From Spirirestis rafaelensis WJT71-NPBG6 (GTDB lineage Bacteria > Cyanobacteriota > Cyanobacteriia > Cyanobacteriales > Nostocaceae), in the NCBI GenBank assembly GCA_019359015.1, contig JAHHID010000018.1, forward strand, positions 1 to 64,000: DNA of 64,000 bases, in the 5' to 3' direction. A program made the translations under genes and the position numbers. How positions within the stretch are numbered: position 1 is the first letter of the stretch; every line of letters starts with the position of its first letter. The notes under the pieces are model-generated. The model searched no databases, was not told where the DNA came from, and saw nothing but the letters and a program-made list of their open reading frames with translations. This document shows positions 16,272 to 25,300 of the stretch, in pieces.

Positions 16272-17424
16272 TCACTTACTCTGTTTTTTAACGGGATTGA
16301 GCGATCGCTCCCACCGACTAAACGCTTGGGAAAAAAACAGCGTCAGGAATAAATAAACCAAAGCGACAGTGGCGTAAATCTCAAACGAGCGATAGTTTTC
16401 GGCTACAATCAGCTGCTCCAGCACAAAAGCGCAAAGGCAAAGCAGGGGAAAGGCGAACAATCCCAATCAGTGAACCCCCGACTATTCCCAGCAATACTGA
16501 GAGGGCTGTGAGTTCAAGAGTCACCAAAGCCCCACCCAGCAGGACGGGTAGTGACTTCAAGATAATGTTTAGTGAGATAAATAACTCGGATACGCCTTTT
16601 TCAGGAATCTGGTTTTCAATGGGCGATTTTTCTGGTAATTGTGGCGGTTGAATACCAAACCACTTTTGGTAAATTTGGGCGTAAGTGCCATTTTTCAGCA
16701 CTGTTGCCAGACCTTGGTTAATCAGGTTTAGGTTGGGCGATCCTTTGGGTGTAGGAATGCCATAAAATTCTTCTGTAAGCAGACTGCTGACTACTTTGAG
16801 TCGCTTCAGGTTGCCACTCTTTATGCCGTATAAGATAACGACTTGATCGTTAAGAACGGCATCGACATTGCCGTTGATTAATGCCTGAAGAGTTAAGGGT
16901 GAATCATTAAAAGTGCGAATTTCAGATCCAGGAAGATTTTTAGCCTTAAGTGCGCCGGTCGTTCCAATTTGCACACCAATAATCTTGTTTTTAAGACTGT
17001 CGAAATTGGTAATATTTTGATTGTCTGTGCGGGTGGCGATCGCTAGACCAGATTTGAAGTAAGGACGCGAGAAGGAAATTATCTTTGCCCGTTCAGCAGT
17101 AATCGTCATCGCTGCAACTGCTGCATCTACAGTTTGCGTCTGCAATGCGGGAATCATACCAGCAAAGGGCATATTTTGGTACTTAACTTGAAAGTCAGCA
17201 GATTGCGCGATCGCATTCATCAAGTCAATGTCAAACCCCTGCAACTCACCACTTGCAGATTGAAACTCGAAAGGCGGAAACGTAGGTTCTACTGCCACTG
17301 TAAGTGTTTTACCAGCAGTGGAACCGTTCGTGAAACTACAACCTGAAAGCAGAAATAGACAACTTAAGCCAAGAACTAGCCAACGGATAACAGTCAAGTC
17401 GCTTCGCTCCAATTCAAAATTCAA
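16272..17424 (-). pseudogene. amino-acid ABC transporter binding-protein/permease fusion, internally deleted
   Basis: The N-terminal part is intact: a lipoprotein signal (VLGLSCLFLLSGC, lipobox LSGC), then a family-3 solute-binding domain (LTVAVEPTFPPFEF, GFDIDLMNAIA, AAMTITAERA, IYQKWFGI) to about residue 265. A permease follows (ILKSLPVLLGGALVTLELTA, LGIVGGSLIGIVRLSP) but breaks off after one and a half helices and ends in RFCAGAADCSRK. The end of the permease (EQLIVAENYRSFEIYATVAL to RWERSLNP) is in another frame at 16272-16440. About 150 permease residues, including the ATPase-coupling loop, are missing, so deletion plus frameshift has destroyed the permease. A free binding protein might still be made. 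Confidence 0.8.
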
Positions 17425-17481
17425 AATTCAAAATTAAAAATTAATTAAAAATTATTTTTTATTTCTTAATGCGTGAATGCG

Positions 17482-17518
17482 TGACCAATGCGTGAATTCA
17501 AAATTCACGCATTGGTCA
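17482..17518. repeat. perfect 17-bp inverted repeat (ATGCGTGAATT)
   Basis: TGACCAATGCGTGAATT, a CAA spacer, then its exact reverse complement. Upstream of the transporter pseudogene, next to several GCGTGAATG and AATTCAAA repeats. No T-tract follows either arm, so it is not an ordinary terminator. A partial copy (GAATGCGTGAATGCGTG) lies near 1784-1803. Confidence 0.85.
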
Positions 17519-17678
17519 ATTGAGCCATATTTTTAAGACTTTTCTCATTACTTCAGGTCATGAATTTCCAGAGAAGAAATCGTAAAATAAATCGCGTAGC
17601 GCCACGATTAAAGCGTGGTGGTCTGGGCTTGAAACCTTTTAGCAGATAAATTATAAATACTCCCTGCTCCCCTGCTTC

Positions 17679-18419
17679 TTAACTCACACATGAGGGAGAG
17701 GCAATAAATGTCCAACTTGTCATATATGTTCCAGCGAACTTACTTGAATAGTCAGTAGAGCTATCCTGAACAAACCAGTCAGGAATAACTTTTTGCTGTG
17801 CAATTTTTTTTTCCAAGCTGAGTTGTAGGCACATATTCTCGTAAACAATGTTTGCTTTCGCAGTTGACAGCATTTTTTCTACTAACTTGTATAGCCATTC
17901 CGCTCGAACAAACAGACTATGATCTGGATGGTCGCCATAATTAAATCCTACAATTATGACCACATATCCTTTGTCGCTTATTATCTTGTCCAGACAAAAT
18001 TGAATAATTTCCTGTTCATTCTTGTGTTGTTGGCTTTCCTTATCAACGGTATGATATATCATCCCGCATAGTACCACTGCATCAAACTTTTTATTTTCTG
18101 TAGCAAGTTGACGCAGAAATGGCCATAAGTCTGAGCAGACAAAGGTTCTGTTGGGGTATAGGTTTAAACAGTATTTAATTGAATATTCACTGTGATCTAC
18201 CCCAACGTAGTCGCATTGAGAAGGTAGATATTTGAGCAAAGCCCCATTACCACAGCCCAGATCCAACAAAGAGAATGACCTTTCTTTAAAAGCATCCTCT
18301 AAAAAATCAATAAAGAGTGTATAACGGGTAGCATTTTCCGGTTGTTCAAAGTAGGAAAAATAGTCTGATTGAAAACGTTCTTCTTCAGACATTTTGCGTT
18401 CAGGGTAATTATCTTCCAT
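17679..18419 (-). CDS. class I SAM-dependent methyltransferase
   Basis: A 246-residue Rossmann-fold methyltransferase. Motif I LLDLGCGNGA is at residues 51-60, followed by the acidic residue of motif II (VGVDHSEYSI), FVCSDLWPF and FDAVVLCGMIYHTVD (motif IV region). The C-terminal half (VIIVGFNYGDHPDHSLF, MTSWTFIASP) is beta-rich and matches small-molecule methyltransferases more than RNA ones. The substrate is unknown. It stands alone between the transporter pseudogene and the uptake ABC genes; the 274-base gap upstream (18420-18693) shows no gene. Confidence 0.85.
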   Translation of the reverse strand: MEDNYPERKMSEEERFQSDYFSYFEQPENATRYTLFIDFLEDAFKERSFSLLDLGCGNGALLKYLPSQCDYVGVDHSEYSIKYCLNLYPNRTFVCSDLWPFLRQLATENKKFDAVVLCGMIYHTVDKESQQHKNEQEIIQFCLDKIISDKGYVVIIVGFNYGDHPDHSLFVRAEWLYKLVEKMLSTAKANIVYENMCLQLSLEKKIAQQKVIPDWFVQDSSTDYSSKFAGTYMTSWTFIASPSCVS

Positions 18420-18693
18420 ATTGTAAGGATGTCATTTTAATGGTGTGAAGAGCGCAAACTTGTAAACTACCTTCTCCGTAAGATTCTAGTACTGGGTAAA
18501 ATTTTCGCCCAACCATAGGCGCATAGTCAAGGAAATTCTACCAAAACTCTTGACCTTGCCTCACCCGATCAGGAGCCACTTGGCTACCTAGTAGAGATTG
18601 ATGTTACTGTTCAGCGCAAAATTCTAACATTTACTTAGCCTTAAGTGATTCTATAATTGATAATTTACTATCAGATAAATAGGAGCATTTAAG

Positions 18694-19704
18694 TTGCAGT
18701 TTCCGCGACTCGGAAAAATTATTGAAAGCGATCGCATAATCCTAGCCACATTACTTCTAAGTATCGCCCTAATTATAATCGTCGGCATTTCCCTCTCATT
18801 TGGGGCAGTATCAATGACAACTGCTCAAATATGGCAAGCACTTATGAAAACAGGCGATCCCCTAAATCAAACGATTATTTGGGATTTGCGTTTACCGCGC
18901 ATCTTAGCAGCAGTTTTGGTAGGTGCAGCTTTGGGAATGTCTGGCTCACTGCTGCAAGGAATGTTACGCAACGGACTAGCCGATCCCTTTTTACTCGGTA
19001 TTTCTGCGGGTGCGGGTTTATTTGCTATAACCATGTTTAGCTTAGGAATCTTTTTAAGTTGGATTCCCTTAGCTGCTTGGGTAGGTGGATTATTGACAAC
19101 AATTGTTGTTTATTTTTTAGCTCGGAGTCGTGAAGGTATATCAATCGAGCGGTTGATTTTGGGTGGAGTTGCCGTCAGTTCGTTATTTGGGGCGATTCAG
19201 TCTGTATTATTATTGATGGCAGAAGATGGTAGAATACAAACCGCTTTAAGTTGGTTGATTGGCAGTTTGAATGGGCGCGGATGGAATGAAGTGACGGTGG
19301 CTGGAGCTTATATTAGCGTAGCCTTGTTATTGGGATGCTTGTTAGCGCGTGCCGTCAATTTGTTAAATTTGGGTGATGAATTAGCAGTCAGTTTGGGAGT
19401 AAACTTATTGCGCGATCGCATTTTAATCGGTGCTGTAGCCACACTTTTAGCTGCCGGTGCTGTCAGTGTTGGTGGATTAATCGGCTTTGTCGGTTTAATT
19501 GTACCTCACGGCATCCGCCTTCTCGTCGGTACAGATTACCGTGCAGTTTTGCCATTAAGCGCGATTGGGGGTGCTTTAGTTCTCACCGCAGCTGATTTGC
19601 TTTCGCGTTTGGGTGCTGTAGAACTCCCCGTTGGTGCAGTCACTGCTTTACTTGGTTCACCTTTATTTATTTGGTTATTGTACAATCGAAAATCTGGAAT
19701 TTAA
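18694..19704 (+). CDS. FecCD/BtuC-family ABC transporter permease
   Basis: A 336-residue inner-membrane permease with about ten helices, of the type that imports iron siderophores, haem or cobalamin. Family signatures are visible: LRLPRILAAVLVGAALGMSG, NPLADP replaced by NGLADPFLLGISAGAG, and IGFVGLIVPH(G)IRLLVG near the ATPase contact. The start is TTG at 18694, supported by AGGAG at 18681-18685, eight bases before. A weak Fur-like AT-rich palindrome (TTGATAATTTACTATCA) overlaps the promoter region at about 18658-18675. The ATPase and binding-protein genes follow, so it is a complete type II importer. Substrate is not determined. Confidence 0.92.
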   Translation: MQFPRLGKIIESDRIILATLLLSIALIIIVGISLSFGAVSMTTAQIWQALMKTGDPLNQTIIWDLRLPRILAAVLVGAALGMSGSLLQGMLRNGLADPFLLGISAGAGLFAITMFSLGIFLSWIPLAAWVGGLLTTIVVYFLARSREGISIERLILGGVAVSSLFGAIQSVLLLMAEDGRIQTALSWLIGSLNGRGWNEVTVAGAYISVALLLGCLLARAVNLLNLGDELAVSLGVNLLRDRILIGAVATLLAAGAVSVGGLIGFVGLIVPHGIRLLVGTDYRAVLPLSAIGGALVLTAADLLSRLGAVELPVGAVTALLGSPLFIWLLYNRKSGI

Positions 19705-19721
19705 AGAGTTAGGAATTAGTT

Positions 19722-19840
19722 TCTCGTTCACAAGCTCTGCTTGGGAATGCTTTAGTAGAAGCTCTGGCTACTATCTTAAGTTTAACAGAGGCAGAGCCTC
19801 TAGAATTGCACATACCAGGTTGAACCTGGTAACGAGATAA
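19722..19840. repeat. dispersed intergenic repeat (CAGAGCCTC family)
   Basis: Second copy of the element seen at 11250-11375: GCTCTGCTTGGGAATGC, AGAGGCAGAGCCTC, then ACCAGGTTGAACCTGGTAACGAG, itself a hairpin. It separates the permease and ATPase genes of one transport operon, so the operon tolerates it in the transcript. Confidence 0.6.
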
Positions 19841-19862
19841 ATCCAAAATCAAAAATTCACAG

Positions 19863-20642
19863 ATGCTTTTAGAAACACAAAATCTCACTGGTGGTTACAC
19901 CACAAAACCAATTGTCCACGAAATTAGCTTGACACTGATAACAGGTGAATGGTTGAGTTTAGTTGGTGCAAATGGTTCCGGAAAATCGACACTACTAAAA
20001 CTTATTAGTCGCTTACTAAAGCCACAGCAGGGAAGTGTGCTGTTAGATGGTAAAGCTATTCACAGCCAACCCGCGTCGGTTGTGGCACAAAAGTTAGCAT
20101 TATTACCACAACAGCAAACAATTCCCAGTGGTTTGACGGTGCGCCAGTTGGTATCATTAGGACGTACACCCTATCAACCTTGGTGGCAATACTCACTTAA
20201 CGCTGAGGATAGAGACAAAGTAGAAACCGCGTTGCAGTTAACGCGAATGGATGGATTATGCGATCGCTTTGTGGAAGAATTATCAGGAGGTGAACGACAA
20301 CGCGCATTTTTAGCACTTGCTTTAGCTCAAGATCCGCAAATTTTGCTTTTGGATGAACCGACAACTTATCTAGATATTCGCTATCAACTTGAATTACTCG
20401 AACTGCTCAAACAACTAAATCAACAGCATTTAACGATTATTACAGTTTTGCACGATGTCAATTTAGCAGCAAGATATAGCACGCGTCTTGCACTTTTATC
20501 TGAAGGAAGAATTTTTGCTGTAGGAAACCCGAAAGAGATATTGACACCTGCAAATTTAGCTGATGTTTTGGGAGTAGAAGTTGTAATTCTAGAAACACCT
20601 GTAGGTTTGCAGATTTGTCCTGTAGCAGCGATGAACGATTAA
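19863..20642 (+). CDS. FepC/BtuD-family ABC transporter ATPase
   Basis: A 259-residue ATP-binding subunit that pairs with the permease 158 bases upstream. Walker A GANGSGKST is at 35-43, the Q-loop LPQQQTI follows, the signature is LSGGERQRAFLALALA, Walker B ILLLDEPTTYLD, the D-loop LDI and the H-loop TVLHDVNLAARYS. TPYQPWW is typical of the siderophore/cobalamin importer subgroup. Length is normal. The repeat element between it and the permease lies inside the presumed transcript. Confidence 0.93.
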   Translation: MLLETQNLTGGYTTKPIVHEISLTLITGEWLSLVGANGSGKSTLLKLISRLLKPQQGSVLLDGKAIHSQPASVVAQKLALLPQQQTIPSGLTVRQLVSLGRTPYQPWWQYSLNAEDRDKVETALQLTRMDGLCDRFVEELSGGERQRAFLALALAQDPQILLLDEPTTYLDIRYQLELLELLKQLNQQHLTIITVLHDVNLAARYSTRLALLSEGRIFAVGNPKEILTPANLADVLGVEVVILETPVGLQICPVAAMND

Positions 20643-20841
20643 GCTGTATAACTCTTGCTACTATAATTTTATATTATGTATAAATTCTAACTTCGTATAT
20701 CTGATAAGATTTATATATATGTAATTTAGAAGACAAGTCTTTTTAAGACTATAAAACTATTATTAGAGAAAGATTTTTCAATCAACCTTGTATATAACCA
20801 GGCGAGTAGCACAGTCAGATATTCCGAGGAGAATTTGGCAT

Positions 20842-20925
20842 ATGTTTACTCGTCCTTTTTTATATCCATTCATATACAATAAAACAGAATTCAGAAGCCA
20901 GAAGTCAGGAGTCAGAATTATATAG
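20842..20925 (+). CDS. possible 27-residue leader peptide
   Basis: ATG at 20842 follows a strong GAGGAGAA sequence (20826-20833) and opens MFTRPFLYPFIYNKTEF to a stop at 20923. It lies in the 378-base gap (20643-21020) between the ATPase and the binding-protein gene, which otherwise holds AT-rich DNA and a CAGAAGTCAGGAGTCAG repeat. It may be a leader peptide or chance. Confidence 0.3.
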   Translation: MFTRPFLYPFIYNKTEFRSQKSGVRII

Positions 20926-21020
20926 CAATCCTAAATGATTCGTGAGACTCTCTATTTCTTTGTTTGCTTTGCGTCCTTCTCTTCTCTTCGCGAACGCGTC
21001 TTTGCGGTTCGTTTAAAAAC

Positions 21021-21902
21021 ATGTTTAATCGTTGCATCTCATCGATTTTCGCAATATTATTAAGCTTCCTTCTATTCGCTTGCAGCACCGCAACCACACA
21101 GCAACCACCAGCCACAAATACAAATTCAACTCAGACATCAGCCAAAAAAGTTGTCGCTCTCAGTTCACTTGCGGCAGATATTATATCTCAACTTGACAAA
21201 ACAAAACTTGTCGGCATTACTGGAAGCAAATTATTTAAAGATAATCCGCAATTGGAGAAACTTCCCCGCGTCAGTGAAGGGCAAAATCCGCCTAATTTAG
21301 AAAAAATAGTCGCTCTCAAACCAGATTTAGTGATTGGTGCAGAAGGTTTTTCTAATCAAACAACAGACAAACTCAAGCAACTAGGAATTCCTATATATCT
21401 CACCAAAGTAAATAACTGGGAATCATTACAAGAACTTACCAAAACACTTGCTCAGTCAATTTATGCCGATCCGCAGCCATTATTAAATCGATATAAAACG
21501 TTTTTACCAGATAATCAAAATCAGACATTATCCACTTTAGTTTTAGTCAGTCGCCAACCAATTTTAGCACCCAATAAAAATAGTTGGGCTGGCGATTTAC
21601 TCGCAAAATTTCCGACAAAAAATCTAGCGGCAGAGTTACAAGGTAACAGCCCAATTGGTGGATATGTAACGCTTTCAGCCGAGAAAGTTTTGCAAGCAAA
21701 TCCAGATGTAATAATTGTTGTAAATCCTCCACAAAAAACTGATGCAGGGGTTTTAGATGACTTTAAAAAAGAAGCTTTTTGGAAAGAGCTCAAAGCCACT
21801 AAAAATAACCGAATTTACGTTTTCGATTATTACGGATTAGTAAATCCAGGTAGTATAGATGCAATTGAAAAAGCCTGCAAACAACTCAAGCAGCTTTTAT
21901 AA
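21021..21902 (+). CDS. periplasmic binding lipoprotein of the BtuF/FhuD type
   Basis: A 293-residue class III solute-binding protein. The start at 21021 gives a lipoprotein signal MFNRCISSIFAILLSFLLFA followed by the lipobox cysteine (LLFAC), so it is anchored in the membrane facing the periplasm. The two-lobe fold is marked by VVALSSLAADIISQL, NLEKIVALKPDLVIG, LGIPIYLTKV, a long linking helix, and VLQANPDVIIVV. It completes the import system with the permease and ATPase upstream on the same strand. It lacks the tryptophan-rich signature I would want for cobalamin, so iron or haem ligands are equally possible. The gene ends inside a strong palindrome. Confidence 0.88.
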   Translation: MFNRCISSIFAILLSFLLFACSTATTQQPPATNTNSTQTSAKKVVALSSLAADIISQLDKTKLVGITGSKLFKDNPQLEKLPRVSEGQNPPNLEKIVALKPDLVIGAEGFSNQTTDKLKQLGIPIYLTKVNNWESLQELTKTLAQSIYADPQPLLNRYKTFLPDNQNQTLSTLVLVSRQPILAPNKNSWAGDLLAKFPTKNLAAELQGNSPIGGYVTLSAEKVLQANPDVIIVVNPPQKTDAGVLDDFKKEAFWKELKATKNNRIYVFDYYGLVNPGSIDAIEKACKQLKQLL

Positions 21903-21936
21903 CTCGTAGTGAGCACTAAAGTGCTCACTACGAGTT
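21901..21936 (+). terminator. 17-bp palindromic terminator-like hairpin
   Basis: AACTCGTAGTGAGCACT, a two-base AA loop and its exact reverse complement, overlapping the stop codon of the binding-protein gene. The arms are perfect and followed by TTTAAATATATT rather than a pure T run. Probably a transcription terminator, or a small palindromic repeat serving as one. Confidence 0.65.
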
Positions 21937-22357
21937 TAAATATATTAATTTACTTATCGAAATCGCAATCAATATTTACACAACGAGCAGTCTAAGCAAC
22001 TTTCTAGATGATGTTCTGTTTGAAAATGGTATAAATTAGGACTTAGACACTTGATAAATCGCTTGCAGTTGTTCAACCACATGGCAAACGCGCATAACGT
22101 TATTTTACATCTCTAAATAATCAAACATTGAATAAAGTGCATAATTTGATTGTGCTGACACCTATTGAGAATGTATAAGCAAAGCTTTCTCAGCTTTACT
22201 TCCGTAAACACAAAAAGGTAGGTTAAAACTAAAGCCTAAGTTCTACAGATATAACTTTCACCAGAATACAGACAACATCTTTTAATAGTTTTGCTACAAC
22301 CAAAATGTAATTTTAGCAAAACTCTGATGTAAAAAAAGTTTCATAAGTAGGGTAAAT
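21937..22357. other. gene-free gap upstream of the caspase gene
   Basis: 420 bases with no coding frame. AT-rich; probably the promoter and leader of the large caspase gene at 22358. I saw no repeat array, riboswitch or recognisable operator. Confidence 0.4.
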
Positions 22358-25300
22358 ATGGCTAACAACATCTACGCACTTTTGGTTGGTATTGACGAAT
22401 ACGATCCGACATCTACTCAGCAAATTTCCTCATTAAAAGGTTGCGTTAACGACATCAAAGCGGTAGAAGCTTATCTGCGCGATCGCGTCACTGAAGACGG
22501 AAAATGGAAACTAGTTGAACCCACTAATCAATCGTGGATACTCACCAATGAACAAGCTACTCGTAAAGCAGTTATCAACGGCTTTTTAGAGCATTTGTGC
22601 AACGCAGACAGTGAAGATGTAGTCTTATTTTATTATGCAGGTCATGGCGCTCAAGAGAAAGCACCAGAAGAATTTTGGCACTTAGAGGCAGACCGCTTAG
22701 ATGAAAGTTTAGTTTGCTACGATAGCCGTACAGAAAATAGTCGAGACTTAGCAGATAAAGAAATAGCCTATCTAATCTCGAAAGTTGCAGAGAATAACCC
22801 TCATGTCGTCATCATTCTCGACTGCTGTCACTCCGGTTCGGGAACCAGAGATTTATCACCAGAAATTAAAGTACGTCGTTCTCCAATAGACTCGCGAGAA
22901 CGTCCGTTAAGCAGCTTTATTTTTGCCGAAGACACAACAGCATTGAATGAATTATTGAATTCTTCGCGCAGCTTAGATGCGAAAACAACTGGTGTAACAT
23001 TGCCTAAAGGCAAGCACGTCATGTTTTCCGCTTGTCGTGACTATGAATTGGCGAAAGAATATAAAGGAGAAGACGGTCAACCCAGAGGAGCTTTTTCTTA
23101 CTTTTTATTGCAAACTCTCCAGCGCACTAATAGTAGCATTACCTATCGAGATTTAGCGAGAAATCTCAATGCGTTGGTAAGTGGTAAAGTTAAGGAACAA
23201 TCGCCGCAAGTAGAAGCTACAGATCCAAAAGATTTAGACCAACCTTTCTTAGGTGGTGCAATCAAAGAACGTCCCAACTACTTTACCTTGACCCGCAGCC
23301 AGAACGATAATAGCTGGGTAATTGACGCAGGTGCTATTTCTGGTATCCCGAAACCGTCTAAGGATGGAGACACTTTATTAGCAATATTTCCAGCTGCAAG
23401 TACTCCAGAACAATTAACTCAACTAGACCAAGCTTTAGGGTCAGCGCAAGTTATGGAAGTGCTGCCACAAAAGAGTAAAGTCAAAATTATCAGTGGTAGC
23501 GATCGCTTATCTCAAACTGAAACTTATTGGGCGATCGTTACTAACATACCATTGCCGCCTTTGAAAATTTACATCAGAAGCGAAGATAGCGAAAAAGCAG
23601 GTTTAGAACTCGTAAAACAAGCACTACAAACATCTGCACCCAATTCCAAACCCTCCTTATACGTCAGTTTAGTAGAAGACCCAAAAAAGGCAGATTACGA
23701 TTTAGTAATTCGTGGAGGTCAGTATTGGATTACACAGCCTTACGATCAACGTCCGCTAATTGCTCCGATTCCCGAAAACTCGACCCAAGCTGGTTATACC
23801 TCGGAAAATGCTCGTGAAGTAATTCTTCGTTTAGAACATATCGCTCGGTGGACAAACATTCTCGAACTTTCCACCCCTGCAACTAGTAGCGTTAAAACCG
23901 ATGATGTAGAGATGGAAATCAGCGTCCTTTCCGGACAACAAGAAACTTCGCTTAGTGGTGATGACAAAATAGCTTCAGAAATGCGGCTGGAGTATACCTA
24001 TGAAAATGATGAATGGGTAAACCCAATTATCCAAATCAAACTCACTAATAATAGCAATAAACCACTTTATTGCAATGTATTAGACCTCGCAGAAAGTTAC
24101 TCTATATCTAGCAACTTGTTAGATGAATATCAAGCAAGCAGCTTCAAACTTCCACCCAAAGACTCAGGAAAAAACAACCAAATCGAAAGTGGCAACCTCA
24201 AATTACTAATTAGACAAGAATATTTAGATTTGGGAATTACTGAGTACAAAGATATATTCAAGCTGATAGTCAGCACAACCGAATTTGATGCGAGTTTGCT
24301 ACAACAAGATGGATTAAACCCCCCCCCTCCAACTCGTTCAGTTGGAGGAGGTGGCACCCTTGACCGTTTAATGGCAGGGGTAAACAGTCGTGAAGCTGTC
24401 AGAGCGGAAGGCAGCTATGATAATTGGATGACTAAGGAAGTTTCGATTACCATAGTCTGTCCGCAAGAAGCGATCGCGATTCAATCTGATAGCAGCATCG
24501 CATTACAAAATCGTGTAGTTGAAGTGCAACCACATCCGAGTTTGCAAGCAAAAGTTAATCTCACCACTGTACCGCAAGCAAGTAGAGATTTAGGCAATTT
24601 GATTTTACCTGCAATTTTGCGTCAACAACCTCGTATTACTGAATCCTTTCAATTTACTACTAGCCGAAGTAGCGATCCCGGCTTGAGTGCTTTGGAGTTA
24701 ACTGACGTAGTAGATCACACCGTTGTTACACCAGATGCGCCACTAAAATTACTAGTTGATACCCAATTAGCAGAGAATGAACACCTTTTCCCCTTTGCTT
24801 ATGATGGACAGTTTTTCTTACCATTAGGAAGAGGTTCCCGATTCTCAGATGACAAAACGGAAATTACTTTAGAAAGGTTGCCAAAACCAACAGTAAGCAG
24901 TCGCAGCATACACGGTTCCATTCGGATTTTCTTTGAAAAAATCGTTAGCCAAAAAGTAGGAAGCCCATTTGAATATCCCATTTTAGCTATAGCCGAAGTT
25001 GGCGAAAAAGACAAAGTAACCTACGAAAAAGATAAGGAGATAATTAAAGCGCGAGTAGCGCAATCCAAAAAAATTCTCCTCTACATTCATGGAATTGTTG
25101 GTGACACTGCAAGTATGGTTCCCAGTGTTAATAAAGCTTTCGCGGAAGTCGATGGAAAACTGCTTTCAATTAAAGAGCGTTATGACGTAGTTTTGGCTTT
25201 TGACTATGAAAACATCCAAACTACAATTGAAGAAAATGCCAAGTTGTTAGGAGAAAGATTGCAAGAAATTGGCTTGGGAGCAAACCACGGCAAACAATTG

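Noticed and set aside
18420-18693. Possible cobalamin riboswitch upstream of the BtuC-type gene
   Set aside because: GAGCCACTTGG resembles the B12 box only in part; the other conserved blocks are missing, so I do not call it.
24316-24352. Inserted palindromic repeat in the caspase gene
   Set aside because: CCTCCAAC and GTTGGAGG form a stem, but the encoded TRSVGGGGTLDRLM segment looks native to this family, so an insertion is not supported.
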